Numbered from the stretch's first letter, positions 8,334 through 17,084 are shown. The stretch: DNA of 64,000 nt from Amycolatopsis coloradensis (GCF_001953865.1 NZ_MQUQ01000019.1:62001-126000), one strand, 5' to 3'. Translations and numbers: made by a program. Notes: generated by a model from the letters alone, not told the origin.

Positions 8334-9340
8334 TAATTGCTTTCTTTCTTCGCCCTGCTCGGCGCGACCCGGGGCGGCTCGTTCGGCATCTTCGGGTACA
8401 CGGGCGGCCAAGGCGCGTCCATGAGCCCGTTCTCCATGTCCTTCTCCGACATTTCCAGCAGCGGCTCGATCGACTGTGGTTTCGTTTCCGCCCAAGGGTC
8501 ACCGCGTTCGGCGAAGCGAGCGGGCACGGTGGACAGGGTGAGCTTGTCCGGCTCCACGGTCTCCAGTTCGTCCCAGCCGATCGGCGTCGACACCTGCCCG
8601 CCGACCCTCGGCCGCACGCACCACGCGCCGAACACCGTCTTGTGCGGCGCGTTCTGGTTGAAGTCGACGAACACCCGGGAGCCGCGTTCTTCCTTCCACC
8701 ACTGCGCCGTCATCTCCTCCGGGTGGCGGCGCTCCAGTTCACGGGCGAGCGCGACGGCGGCCGCGCGGACCTCGTAGCCATCCCATTTCGGTTCCAGCGG
8801 CACGTAAAGATGCAAGCCTCGCGAGCCCGACGTCTTCAGCTGCGCGGTGATGCCCAGCTCTGCCAGCAACGCCTTCGTCAGGACGGCACCGTGCCGCAGC
8901 TCCGGAAAACCGATGCCGGGCGACGGATCCAGGTCGACGCGCAGCTGATCGCTGATGTCCGGCGCGTCGGCCCGGTTCGGCCAGACATGGAAACCGAGGC
9001 AGCCCTGGTTCACCGCCCAGACGACGTGCGCGAGGTCCTTCGCGACGAGCGCGTCCGAAGTGGTCCCGTTCGGAGTGGACACCACCGTCGTGGTCAGCCA
9101 CTCGGGCGCGTTCTTCGGGACCCGCTTCTGGAACCACGACTTCCCGCCCGCGCCGTCGGGATAGCGCTCCAGCAGCAAGGGCCGCCCGCCGAGCTGCGCC
9201 AGCAAAGGCACCGAAACCGCGCGGTAGTACTCGACGAGGTCCAATTTGGTCTCGCCGTTCTCCGGGAAGTAGACCTTGCCCGGATTGGACACCGTGAACT
9301 CGACACCGTCGAGGTCCAGCGTGACCGGTTCCGACTTCAT
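8333..9340 (-). CDS. LigD-type polymerase/primase domain protein
   Basis: This stand-alone polymerase domain of the LigD family (archaeo-eukaryotic primase fold) adds nucleotides at DNA ends in non-homologous end joining or gap repair. Visible hallmarks are the metal-binding DLD in LRVDLDPSPGIGF, the HVWPNRAD and GSRGLHLYVPL blocks, and VFVDFNQNAPHKTVFGAWCVRP. Length 335 residues. The start is the ATG at 9340, which overlaps the ligase stop by 4 bp (ATGA), so the two are translationally coupled. It has no fused ligase or nuclease domain, as with the mycobacterial PolD proteins. No ku gene lies in the window. Confidence 0.93.
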   Translation of the reverse strand: MKSEPVTLDLDGVEFTVSNPGKVYFPENGETKLDLVEYYRAVSVPLLAQLGGRPLLLERYPDGAGGKSWFQKRVPKNAPEWLTTTVVSTPNGTTSDALVAKDLAHVVWAVNQGCLGFHVWPNRADAPDISDQLRVDLDPSPGIGFPELRHGAVLTKALLAELGITAQLKTSGSRGLHLYVPLEPKWDGYEVRAAAVALARELERRHPEEMTAQWWKEERGSRVFVDFNQNAPHKTVFGAWCVRPRVGGQVSTPIGWDELETVEPDKLTLSTVPARFAERGDPWAETKPQSIEPLLEMSEKDMENGLMDAPWPPVYPKMPNEPPRVAPSRAKKESN

Positions 9341-10416
9341 GCTTCCCCCAGCTCGGTGAACAGCGTGGCCAGTTCGGCGGGCGGGACCTCTTCGAGCTGC
9401 GCGTAGGTGCAGGACGCCGGTTCGCGGTCGGGACGGAAGCGCACCAGCCTCCCGCCATGGCGGAACCGCCTGCCCTCGACGTGTTCGTAGCGGACCTCGG
9501 CGACCCATTCGACGCGGACCGGCTCCCAGCTCAGGTCCTTCTGCGGCGCCCACCGGCTGCTCGCTCCGGGCATCCGGCCGCCCGCCTCCTCGTGGGCCTC
9601 GGCCCACTCGCGCCAGGGGTGGTTCTCCAGCGCGTTTTCCCGCAGCGGCGCGAGTTCGTCCACCAGCTCACGGCGCCTCGCGGCGGTGAAGCTGCTGGCC
9701 ACGCCCACGTGGTGCAGGACGCCTTCGTCGTTGTAGAGCCCGAGCAGCAGCGACCCGACGCCGACACCGTCCTTGTGCCACCGGAACCCGGCGACGACGC
9801 AGTCCGCGGTGCGCTGGTGCTTGACCTTCCACATCACCCGCTTGTCCTGTTCGTACGGCGCGTCGGCGGGTTTGGCCATCACCCCGTCGAAACCCGCGCC
9901 CTCGAAGCGGGTGAACCAGTCCTGGGCGACGTCGGGATCCTCGGACAACGGGGTGAGGTGCACGCGGGCGAACTTCGTGTCGACGACGCTTTCGAGCAGC
10001 TTCCGCCGCTCCGCGAACGGTTCCTGTGTCAGATCCCGGTCTTCGAGGGCGAGCAGGTCGAAGACCACGAAGCTCGACGGCGTCTCCGCGGCCAGTTTGT
10101 TCACCCTCGACGCCGCCGGGTGCAGCCGCAGCTGGAGTTTCTCGAAGTCGAGGCCGCCCTCGGTCACCAGCACGATCTCGCCGTCGACGACGCAGCGCCC
10201 GGGCAGCGCGTCCTTGAGCAGATCGACCAGCTCGGGGAAGTACCTCGTCAGTGGTCTGTCGTTGCGCGAGCCGAGGACGACCTCGTCGCCGTCGCGGAAG
10301 ACGACGCAGCGGAAACCGTCCCATTTGGGCTCGTAAAGCAGCCCCGGCGTGCGCGGCAGTTCGTGCACGGCCTTGGCCAGCATCGGCTTCACGGGCGGCA
10401 TCACGGGCAATTCCAC
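9337..10416 (-). CDS. ATP-dependent DNA ligase, LigC-like
   Basis: The 359-residue protein joins DNA ends through an adenylated lysine, K31 in YEPKWDGFR (motif I). FVVFDLLAL, FDGVMAKP and MWKVKHQRTADCVV correspond to later nucleotidyltransferase motifs, followed by an OB-fold domain (GVGVGSLLLGLYN to the end). It has the size of actinobacterial LigC rather than full LigD. The annotated start is a GTG at 10416 without a strong ribosome-binding site; an ATG at 10401 would also work. It forms a two-gene operon with the polymerase-domain gene. Confidence 0.92.
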   Translation of the reverse strand: MELPVMPPVKPMLAKAVHELPRTPGLLYEPKWDGFRCVVFRDGDEVVLGSRNDRPLTRYFPELVDLLKDALPGRCVVDGEIVLVTEGGLDFEKLQLRLHPAASRVNKLAAETPSSFVVFDLLALEDRDLTQEPFAERRKLLESVVDTKFARVHLTPLSEDPDVAQDWFTRFEGAGFDGVMAKPADAPYEQDKRVMWKVKHQRTADCVVAGFRWHKDGVGVGSLLLGLYNDEGVLHHVGVASSFTAARRRELVDELAPLRENALENHPWREWAEAHEEAGGRMPGASSRWAPQKDLSWEPVRVEWVAEVRYEHVEGRRFRHGGRLVRFRPDREPASCTYAQLEEVPPAELATLFTELGEA

Positions 10417-10455
10417 GAGGTGATCCTAGGCCTGACCACCGACAAAAGCGCGACG

Positions 10456-11598
10456 TCAGAGCTCCGCCAGCAGGAGTCCGCTGCGTGGTTTCGGCGTGAA
10501 ATACGTGGCCTTCCTCGGCATCCGCAGTCCGGCCGCGTGCACGGCGAGCACTTCCGCGTACGGGACCGGGGCCAGCAGCAACACCGCGTCCACGTCATCG
10601 GGCACCGGGGCTCCCGGCAGCAACGGCCGCACGTTCGGCCCCTCCGGATCGACGCCCAGCACCCCGCGGAGGAGCTTCTGTTCGACCACGGCGTGGTCAC
10701 CACCCGCCTTGCCGAGCACCACCCGGAAGGCTGATTCGCCCGCCAGCACGGTCATCTCGCCCTCCTCGGTGGGCGGGTCCGGCGGTCCGGGGAGGACGTC
10801 GAAGCCCGCCTCCGTCCACCGCCGGACCAGCGTGGCCGCGTCGAGACCGGTGCCGGCGAGCACCCGGTGGATCGGTCCGATCCGCAGTCCCGGTCCGCCG
10901 GTGACCAGCGCCAGCAACGCGCCGCGTCCCGACGCCGCGGCGGCCGCGACCCGGTGATTGCCGTCCGCGACCAGGAGATCCAGCTCGTCCAGGACGGCCA
11001 GCAGCTCGGACTGGCCGTCGCCGGGACCGGTGAGCCACAGTTCGTGCTTGCGGCCCGCGCCGTCCACTGTGGACAGGGTGGGCAGTTGACCCCGGCAGAG
11101 CCGTTCGATCAGCGCGGTCAGTTCACGGCCGCCGGTCGCGGGGACGAGCATGGCGGCGCTCGTGGCGACACCGAGTCCGGCGAGCATCGCGGCCCGTTCC
11201 GCGACGACGTCCGGATAGACGTCCTCGGTGTGCCGGACCCGGGTCAGCCCGTCGTCGCGGACCGCGGCCGGGTCGACCAGGCACAGCACGCCCAGTGCGA
11301 CACCGTCCGGCCCGTCGATGCGATACGGCGCGACGACGTCGGCGACCGGGCGATAGTGCCGTTCCCGGATCCGTTCGAATGTCGCCCTTGCCTGTGGCAA
11401 CGCCTCCTCGATCGCCAGACCGCCCGCCAGCGCGGCCGGGGTCCTCGCCGGATGCTGGACCGCCAGCAGGCTGTCACCGCGTGCCCCGGCGAGCGCGGCC
11501 GTCACCCGGTCCCGGTCGGCGAACTCGTCGACGTCGGGACCCGGGACGGTGTCGAGGACAACCCAGCCACGGTCGATCGGGCGGATCCAAGTGCTCAT
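10456..11598 (-). CDS. DUF1015 family protein
   Basis: This 380-residue soluble protein shows the DUF1015 core: ERHYRPVADVVAPYRI, TRVRHTEDVYPDVVAERAAML, LLVADGNHRVAAA and a C-terminal ATYFTPKPRSGLL. The ADGNHR block resembles a ParB/sulfiredoxin-like nucleotide-binding site and has been taken to suggest an ATP-dependent kinase. The biochemical role of the family is not settled. Start at ATG 11598; an ATG three codons upstream (11607) is also possible. It is divergent from the DHA2 exporter gene, sharing a 120-bp promoter region. Confidence 0.88.
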   Translation of the reverse strand: MSTWIRPIDRGWVVLDTVPGPDVDEFADRDRVTAALAGARGDSLLAVQHPARTPAALAGGLAIEEALPQARATFERIRERHYRPVADVVAPYRIDGPDGVALGVLCLVDPAAVRDDGLTRVRHTEDVYPDVVAERAAMLAGLGVATSAAMLVPATGGRELTALIERLCRGQLPTLSTVDGAGRKHELWLTGPGDGQSELLAVLDELDLLVADGNHRVAAAAASGRGALLALVTGGPGLRIGPIHRVLAGTGLDAATLVRRWTEAGFDVLPGPPDPPTEEGEMTVLAGESAFRVVLGKAGGDHAVVEQKLLRGVLGVDPEGPNVRPLLPGAPVPDDVDAVLLLAPVPYAEVLAVHAAGLRMPRKATYFTPKPRSGLLLAEL

Positions 11599-11718
11599 CC
11601 GACCCATTTTGCGGGAAACCTCACGGAACAAATCAATCCCATGACCGGGTGTCTCCATGGAATGCTTACCCATGCGAAGCAGTTGACGCCCTTCATGAGC
11701 CCGAGGAGATCGCCACAG

Positions 11719-13239
11719 ATGACCACCCCGGCCCCGGTCACCGCGAAGGAAGGGGTCGGTTTCCGCTCCGAACGCGGCCCCGTCCTGATCGCCGTGATGC
11801 TGTGTTCCGGCCTGATCGCGCTGGACTCGACCATCATCGCGACGGCGGTGCCGTCGGTGGTCGCCGATCTGGGCGGCTTCTCGCAGTTCCCGTGGTTGTT
11901 CTCGATCTACCTGCTGACCCAGGCGGTCACCGTCCCGTTGTACGGCAAGTTCGCCGACGTGCTCGGCAGGCGGCCGGTGATGTTCTTCGGGATCGCGGCG
12001 TTCCTGGTGGGCTCGGTGCTCTGCGGCGCGGCCTGGAGCATGCCGGTGCTGATCGCCGCCCGCGCGGTGCAGGGCATCGGCGCGGGCGCCATCCAGCCGA
12101 TCGCGCTGACCATGGTCGGCGACATGTACACGGTCGAGGAACGCGCCAGGGTGCAGGGCTACCTCGCCAGCGTGTGGGCCATCTCGTCGGTGGTCGGGCC
12201 GACACTGGGCGGGGTGTTCGCCGAGTACCTCGACTGGCGCTGGATCTTCTTCATCAACCTGCCGCTCGGCGCGCTGGCGGCGTGGATGCTGTTCCGGAAC
12301 TTCCGCGAGCGCGTCGAACGCCGCTCCCACCGCATCGACTACCTGGGCGCCACGCTCCTCACGCTCGGCTGTTCGCTGCTGATCCTCGGCCTGCTGGAGG
12401 GCGGGGTGGCCTGGGGCTGGGCGTCCGCGCCGAGCCTGGCGATCTTCGCCGGCGCGGTGGCGCTGCTGGCGGCGTTCGTGTTCGTGGAGCGCAAGGCCGA
12501 AGAACCGGTGCTGCCGCTGTGGATCTTCACCAAACGGACGCTGATCGGCGGGAACCTGGTCGCCGTCGTCGTCGGCATGCTGCTGATGGGCCTGACCTCG
12601 TACCTGCCGACGTTCTCGCAAGGCGTGCTCGGCACCGGCGCGCTCGTCGCCGGATTCGCGCTGGCGGCGCTGACCGTCGGCTGGCCGATCTCGGCGTCGC
12701 TGGCCGGCCGGATCTACATGCGGATCGGGTTCCGGGACACCGCGCTCATCGGCAGCGGGATCGTCATCGCGGGCGCGGGGCTCACGGTGTTCCTGGCGGC
12801 GGGTTCGTCGATCTGGCTGGCGGCCGCGGCCGCGTTCGTCCTCGGGCTGGGACTGGGCCTGGCGTCGAGCCCGACGCTGATCGCCGTCCAGTCCACCATC
12901 GGCTGGGAACGCCGCGGGGTCGTCACCGCGACCAACATGTTCAGCCGTTCGCTGGGCAGCGCGGTCGGCGTGGCGATGTTCGGCGCGATCGCGAACGCCA
13001 CCCTGGCGAACCGCTTCGCGAACCCGCCCGCCGGGGTGAGCGGCCTGCCGTCCGGCGTCGACGCGACCAGTGTCGTCCTGGAGGGCAACGGACCCGCAAC
13101 GCCGACGACGACGTTCGTGCGTGACGCCCTCGCGGACGCCACCCACCACGTCTTCCTGGCGATGCTGGTGATCGCCGTGCTCAGCGTCGGCGCGCTGCTG
13201 CTGATGCCGCGGCGGACCGAAGAGCTGAAGTTCGACTAG
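11719..13239 (+). CDS. DHA2-type MFS multidrug exporter (EmrB/QacA family)
   Basis: The 506-residue protein has about 14 hydrophobic helices, the number expected of DHA2 drug:proton antiporters. Family motifs visible are ALDSTIIATAVPSV in helix 1, GKFADVLGRRPV (motif A) in loop 2-3, and GAGAIQPIALTM with SVVGPTLGGVFAEYLDWRWIFFINLP (helix 5, antiporter motif C region). GAGGAG at 11703-11708 supports the ATG at 11719. No TetR or MarR regulator is adjacent; the divergent neighbour is a DUF1015 gene. The substrate cannot be predicted. Confidence 0.93.
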   Translation: MTTPAPVTAKEGVGFRSERGPVLIAVMLCSGLIALDSTIIATAVPSVVADLGGFSQFPWLFSIYLLTQAVTVPLYGKFADVLGRRPVMFFGIAAFLVGSVLCGAAWSMPVLIAARAVQGIGAGAIQPIALTMVGDMYTVEERARVQGYLASVWAISSVVGPTLGGVFAEYLDWRWIFFINLPLGALAAWMLFRNFRERVERRSHRIDYLGATLLTLGCSLLILGLLEGGVAWGWASAPSLAIFAGAVALLAAFVFVERKAEEPVLPLWIFTKRTLIGGNLVAVVVGMLLMGLTSYLPTFSQGVLGTGALVAGFALAALTVGWPISASLAGRIYMRIGFRDTALIGSGIVIAGAGLTVFLAAGSSIWLAAAAAFVLGLGLGLASSPTLIAVQSTIGWERRGVVTATNMFSRSLGSAVGVAMFGAIANATLANRFANPPAGVSGLPSGVDATSVVLEGNGPATPTTTFVRDALADATHHVFLAMLVIAVLSVGALLLMPRRTEELKFD

Positions 13240-13252
13240 CGCGTGTCTCCCC

Positions 13253-13285
13253 AAGTACATGAAGGCCCCCTTCCTTGCGCCTAGG
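13253..13285. repeat. Half of an intergenic hairpin (second half missing)
   Basis: These 33 bases match the reverse complement of 58061-58093, the right half of the intact hairpin at 58035-58093, at 32 of 33 positions. The partner arm is absent; the MITE-like element begins at 13286 in its place. It starts 14 bp after the stop of the MFS exporter gene. Confidence 0.75.
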
Positions 13286-13427
13286 TCAGGGTCCCGGCAA
13301 AGTCGCAGAGCTGCTGGTCAGCGCTGTTCTTGGGAACCGGGTTTGACCTCGCTGGTGCCCGTGAGGGGTCGAGCGGGGGCATACCGATTGCCTAACCTGC
13401 AAGACCTCGACTTTGCCGGGGCCCTGA
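13286..13427. mobile_element. MITE-like element with 20-bp terminal inverted repeats, copy 1
   Basis: The ends (13286-13305 and 13408-13427) are inverted repeats matching at 19 of 20 positions with core CGGCAAAGTCG. The 142-bp element has no coding capacity of its own. A second copy at 33155-33348 shares both ends and most of the interior. The right end forms the last 12 codons and stop of the LLM oxidoreductase gene on the minus strand. No transposase is present in the window, so non-autonomous movement is inferred. Confidence 0.7.
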
Positions 13428-14318
13428 CTGGTTCTGCATCGGGACGGCGTGCTCGACGAAGTTCTCGACGAATCGCTCGATCGGCTCCGGTCCGGCCGGG
13501 TAGAGCACGAACTTGCTCAACCCGGCGTCGATGTACTCGGCGACCAGGTCGCGGGCGGCCGCCCAACTTCCCGCGATCAGGCGTGCCGGGTCGGCGTCGG
13601 ACCTGACGGCGACCGAGGCCGCGAGCGCGTCCGGGATGCCGTCCTCGGCCACGATGAGGCTGATCCCGAAGTGGTCGGCCTCGATCTCCCGGTCCGCCTC
13701 GGCGGCGGCCTTCTGGATCGCCTCGCGGCCGGCTCGGGCTTCTTCCGGCGTGAGGAAGCTGGCCAGCCAGCCGTCCGCGAGCTTGCCGATCCGCCGCAGC
13801 GCGCCCGGCGCCTTCCCGCCGAGCCACAGGTCGAGCCGGTTGGCCGGGCGGATGCCGAGCCCAGCGCCCTCGACGCGGAAGAACTCGCCGTCGAAGGTCA
13901 CTTCTTCCTGTTCCAGCAACGCCTTGATCAGCCGCAACGACTCGTCGAAGACGGCCGCGCGGCGGCCCGGCGGCACCGGGAACAGCGGCAGTTCCGCGTC
14001 ACGCGCGGGCTTCAGGCCGAAGACCGGGAGCACGCATTTCGGCGCGAGCGCGGCCAGTGAGGCGAGTTGTTTGGCCACCAGCACCGGATCACGGCCGGGC
14101 AGCACCATCACACCGGTGCCGACCTTCAGTTTCGAGGTGCGGGCGAGCGCGTGGGTCAGCCCGACGACCGGGTCGATCCTGGGCGAGTACACCGCCTCGG
14201 GCAGCCAGAGCGAATCGACGCCCGCCTGCTCAAGCAGGTCGACCGCGGCACCGAATTCTTCGGGCGCCGTCCCGGTTCCCAGCCCCGCACCGAGCCTGAT
14301 CTTCAGGTCCTCCGCCAC
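13392..14318 (-). CDS. LLM-class flavin-dependent (F420/FMN) oxidoreductase
   Basis: The 308-residue luciferase-like monooxygenase-fold protein probably uses F420 or FMN. Visible blocks are the N-terminal barrel (RLGAGLGTG, DSLWLPEAV), the VGTGVMVLPGRDP loop and DLWLGGKAPGALRRIGKLADGW. I choose the GTG at 14318, which follows AAGGGA. The natural C-terminus seems to have been at or near HAVPMQNQ: the final 11 residues (SGPRQSRGLAG) and the TAG are encoded by the inverted terminal repeat of the adjacent MITE-like element. The catalytic core is intact, so the enzyme is probably active. Confidence 0.88.
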   Translation of the reverse strand: MAEDLKIRLGAGLGTGTAPEEFGAAVDLLEQAGVDSLWLPEAVYSPRIDPVVGLTHALARTSKLKVGTGVMVLPGRDPVLVAKQLASLAALAPKCVLPVFGLKPARDAELPLFPVPPGRRAAVFDESLRLIKALLEQEEVTFDGEFFRVEGAGLGIRPANRLDLWLGGKAPGALRRIGKLADGWLASFLTPEEARAGREAIQKAAAEADREIEADHFGISLIVAEDGIPDALAASVAVRSDADPARLIAGSWAAARDLVAEYIDAGLSKFVLYPAGPEPIERFVENFVEHAVPMQNQSGPRQSRGLAG

Positions 14319-14456
14319 ACTCGTTCCCTTCAACCAGGCCCTGGACGCGGGCCGACGTCCAGTGTTCAACCCCGCACACCCATGGACTCTTCCCGCGAAT
14401 CCCCCGTACATTTCAGTGTCGTGCGGGCCGTTCCCGCGCGGATTGGGGGATTTTCG

Positions 14457-15203
14457 ATGGCAGGGCAGGATCTCCAAGTCTGGACGCGCTGCTTCCACCA
14501 GGCACCGGCCGCCGAGACGCGGCTCGTCGTGTTCCCGCACGCCGGTGGATCGGCGAGCGCGTACCGCACGCTTTCGGGGGCCCTCGCCCCCACCGTCGAG
14601 GCGCACACCGTCCAGTACCCGGGACGGCAGGATCGCATGGGCGAGCCGGTCATCGACGATCTGCACACCCTCTCCGAGCAGCTGGTGGACGTCGTCGCCG
14701 CGCTCCCGAAGCCGTTCGCCCTCTTCGGCCACAGCATGGGCGCCATCGTCGCGTTCGAGGTCGCCCGGCGGCTCGAGGCGCGTGGCCTCGTTCCGACGGC
14801 GCTGTTCCTGTCGGCCCGCCGCGGCCCGGACATCCTCCGGGAGGACTCACACCACCTCTCCGACGACACCGCTTTCCTCGCCGAGGTCAGCCGTCTCGGC
14901 GGCACGGCCGCGATGATCCTGGACGACCCGGACATCCGCGCCCTCGCGTTGCCCGCGCTGCGCGGTGACTACAAGGCCGTCGAGACCTATCGCTACCGGC
15001 CCGGACCCGACGTGACCTGCCCGATCGTGGCGCTCGCCGGGAACGCGGATCCGGTCGTGAACGTGAGCGACGTGGAGAACTGGGCGGGGTACACCACCGG
15101 TTCCTTCGAGAAGGAAGTCTTCGAGGGTGGTCACTTCTTCCTCGAAGACAATCTCGATGCCGTCGTCGCCCGCATCCGCGGCACGCTGACCGTCAGTCCC
15201 TGA
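14457..15203 (+). CDS. Type II thioesterase (alpha/beta hydrolase)
   Basis: The 248-residue protein belongs to the TEII family, which removes wrong acyl groups from carrier proteins of nonribosomal peptide or polyketide synthases. FPHAGGSASAYR is the family oxyanion motif, GHSMG holds the nucleophile serine, and NADPVV and GGHFFL supply the Asp and His. GGGGGA precedes the ATG at 14457. Such genes usually sit inside a biosynthetic cluster, but no NRPS, PKS or carrier protein is in the window. It may act in trans on a distant cluster or be a cluster remnant. Confidence 0.9.
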   Translation: MAGQDLQVWTRCFHQAPAAETRLVVFPHAGGSASAYRTLSGALAPTVEAHTVQYPGRQDRMGEPVIDDLHTLSEQLVDVVAALPKPFALFGHSMGAIVAFEVARRLEARGLVPTALFLSARRGPDILREDSHHLSDDTAFLAEVSRLGGTAAMILDDPDIRALALPALRGDYKAVETYRYRPGPDVTCPIVALAGNADPVVNVSDVENWAGYTTGSFEKEVFEGGHFFLEDNLDAVVARIRGTLTVSP

Positions 15204-15520
15204 GACCTGGTTTCGCCGGATGCTCCGGACGTGGATTTCCACCGTGGGCCCGGAAAGCACCACTTCCCGGCGATACGGCAGTCGCGTCCGGCACGGGCCC
15301 TGGACCGGTTCTTCCAGGGGCGAGCCGGTGCAGAAGACACGATAGGCCGCGCCGCAACAGGTACTCCGCAATCTCGACGTCACCGAAGGCCCGGCCAGTG
15401 TCACGAGGCTGGGCAGCGCACCGTGCCCAAGATGCCTTCGACCGGCTGTCGATCGGTCTCCGCGCGCCGAGGTTCCTGATCGCCATCGAGATCGATGCCG
15501 TCCTCGCTCCGCCGGAGTGA
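15204..15520. other. Gene-free stretch, possible gene remnant
   Basis: These 317 bases separate the thioesterase gene from a minus-strand gene. A minus-strand frame through 15210-15400 has mild coding character (for example RREVVLSGPTVEIHV) but no plausible start, ribosome-binding site or recognised family. I see no hairpin strong enough to call. It may be decayed coding DNA. Confidence 0.3.
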
Positions 15521-15952
15521 TCAGGCCCAGGCGGAGAGTTCCTTGGCCAGCGCGGACGGTCCGCCGGCGGTGCGCAACGTCGGCGGGCCGGGCCAGCAGT
15601 CCTGGTGATCACCGGTACGCAGCGTCTCGGCGAACCGGGCCACCAGCCGCGGCGGCGACGCGACCGACCGTCCGCCGAGGTAGGCGACGACGACGTGGTG
15701 GTCGTCGCCCGATTGGGTCGCGACGGCGGCCGACCAGCCGTGCTCCTCGTGCCACACCAGGTCGGCGTCACGTTCGGGGAAACCGGGAAGACGCCAATTC
15801 AGCCTCAGGCTCGCGGTGACCGGGCCGGTGAGGTCGGCCGTGCACGAATCCATCCGTATCCCCAGCGTCGAAGCCACGTCCTCCAGATAGGCGTTCAGCC
15901 TGGTCATGAGATCCAGACCTGCTTCCGAGGGGGCGGGGGTCGAGGTGGTCAC
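15521..15952 (-). CDS. DUF6292-like protein
   Basis: The 143-residue product resembles the DUF6292 family of Pseudonocardiaceae in its layout: an N-terminal helix (LMTRLNAYLEDVASTLG), then a beta-rich stretch with HEEHGWSAAVAT, and a C-terminal RLVARFAETLR segment. Start is a GTG at 15952 behind GAGGGA with tight spacing. No catalytic residues stand out. Genes of this family often come in several copies in one genome, sometimes near secondary-metabolite loci; its role is unknown. Assignment to DUF6292 is from memory of the pattern and moderate in certainty. Confidence 0.7.
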   Translation of the reverse strand: MTTSTPAPSEAGLDLMTRLNAYLEDVASTLGIRMDSCTADLTGPVTASLRLNWRLPGFPERDADLVWHEEHGWSAAVATQSGDDHHVVVAYLGGRSVASPPRLVARFAETLRTGDHQDCWPGPPTLRTAGGPSALAKELSAWA

Positions 15953-16052
15953 GGTCCCTCAGCTTCCTGTCATCTTGGGTAGGCGTGACGGGAATTACCC
16001 AAGCGGGCGCGGCTTCACACCCTTATTTCGTCACACCCCGGTCTCGGTTCAC

Positions 16053-16517
16053 TCAAGCCGTGGCTTCGATGACGCGCGTGAGGGCCTTGTGCAGCACCTC
16101 CAGCTCGGAGACCTCCATTCCGAGCTTTTCGACGACGCGATACGGGATCTCTTCCGCCTCCGCTCGCAACGCGCGGCCCGATTCCGTCAGCTCGACCGTC
16201 AGCAGCCGCTCGTCCTCGGCACTGCGCCTGCGAGTGACGTAACCGATCGCCTCCAGCCGCTTGAGCAGCGGGGACAGCGTCGCGGGTTCGGCGCGCAGAG
16301 CCGTGCTCAGGTCCTTCACCACCTGTGGTCCCCGCTCCCACAGCGCCAGCATGACGAGGTACTGCGGATGGGTGAGCCCGTGCGGCTCCAGCAGCGGACG
16401 GTAGATGGCGATGACGCTGCGCGACGCGACCGACAGCGCGAAACACACTTGACGCTCCAGGGCGAGCGGGTCTTCGCCCAGATCGATCGACTTCATCTCG
16501 GGCCCTTCCGAACTCAT
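16053..16517 (-). CDS. MarR-family regulator, OhrR-like peroxide sensor
   Basis: The 154-residue protein has the MarR winged helix and closely follows the OhrR pattern: QVCFALSVASRS, PLLEPHGLTHPQYLVMLALWE, AEPATLSPLLKRLEAIG and RRSAEDERLL. C25 occupies the place of the reactive cysteine in OhrR, which is oxidised by organic hydroperoxides. No ohr gene is adjacent. It is divergent from a small membrane protein gene, and two tandem CACTAA-N3-TTAGTG palindromes sit between them. Autoregulation and control of the divergent gene are therefore likely. Start at ATG 16517; ATG at codon 8 is possible. Confidence 0.9.
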   Translation of the reverse strand: MSSEGPEMKSIDLGEDPLALERQVCFALSVASRSVIAIYRPLLEPHGLTHPQYLVMLALWERGPQVVKDLSTALRAEPATLSPLLKRLEAIGYVTRRRSAEDERLLTVELTESGRALRAEAEEIPYRVVEKLGMEVSELEVLHKALTRVIEATA

Positions 16518-16600
16518 GCCGCAAAACTAGACAGCCAGGCGGAGCCTGCCCGCCGAGGGTGGCGGCGGGGCGAGGTCCGGGGTGGCCGTGTCCTCGGCAA

Positions 16601-16630
16601 CACTAACATTTAGCGCACTAACCATTAGTG
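16601..16630. promoter_or_regulatory. Tandem MarR-type operators between divergent genes
   Basis: Two 15-bp sites abut. 16616-16630 is the perfect palindrome CACTAA-CCA-TTAGTG, and 16601-16615 is CACTAA-CAT-TTAGCG with one mismatch. They lie 84 bp before the OhrR-like gene start and 36 bp before the DUF5313-like gene start. This is the expected position for an autoregulated divergent promoter. Confidence 0.75.
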
Positions 16631-16665
16631 TACTGTGTCGGACGTCGAAGGAAAGGAGTCGCCCG

Positions 16666-17058
16666 ATGCCCCGCAAGCGCCCGGACGTGTTCCGCTGGCT
16701 GTGGTACTCACTCGGCGGCAGGCTGCCCGAGCGCTACCACGACTGGATTCTCCACGACGCGACCACCGGAAGCTGGCGCTGGCGGCACGTCGCCCGCAGC
16801 ACGGTGATGATCGCCCCGCTCTGCGCGGTGTGGCTCCTCCTGCCCGGCCCGCTTGGCCTGCGGCTGGCGATCGTGCTGATGGCCGCGCTCGTGGCGTACT
16901 TCTACTCGACGGCCTACATGGAGGAGAGCATCGAACACCGGCTCGCCAAGAACGGCTTCCCGCCGGGCATCGGACGTCGGACCCGCGACGAAGCGGCCGC
17001 GGTCGCCGAGGCCGACGCCACCGAGCGGTACCTCGCGCGCTATCGCGATCGACACTGA
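16666..17058 (+). CDS. DUF5313-like small membrane protein
   Basis: The 130-residue protein begins with MPRKRPDVFRWLWYSLGGRLPERY, cut here at RWLWYSLGG. This matches the actinobacterial DUF5313 opening. It continues with HDATTGSWRWRHVAR and two membrane helices (about residues 45-85, APLCAVWLLL and LAIVLMAALVAYFY). The C-terminal region is charged. AAGGAG supports the ATG at 16666. Its promoter holds tandem operators next to the OhrR-like regulator gene, so it may respond to oxidative stress. Function of the family is unknown. Confidence 0.8.
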   Translation: MPRKRPDVFRWLWYSLGGRLPERYHDWILHDATTGSWRWRHVARSTVMIAPLCAVWLLLPGPLGLRLAIVLMAALVAYFYSTAYMEESIEHRLAKNGFPPGIGRRTRDEAAAVAEADATERYLARYRDRH

Positions 17059-17084
17059 TCGCTCCCGCCGACAAGATCGTCGTC

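Noticed and set aside
11608..13260. Long minus-strand open frame opposite the MFS exporter
   Set aside because: Its composition (Gly/Arg/Asp/His-rich without hydrophobic pattern) is that of an antisense shadow. The real minus-strand gene starts at 11598.
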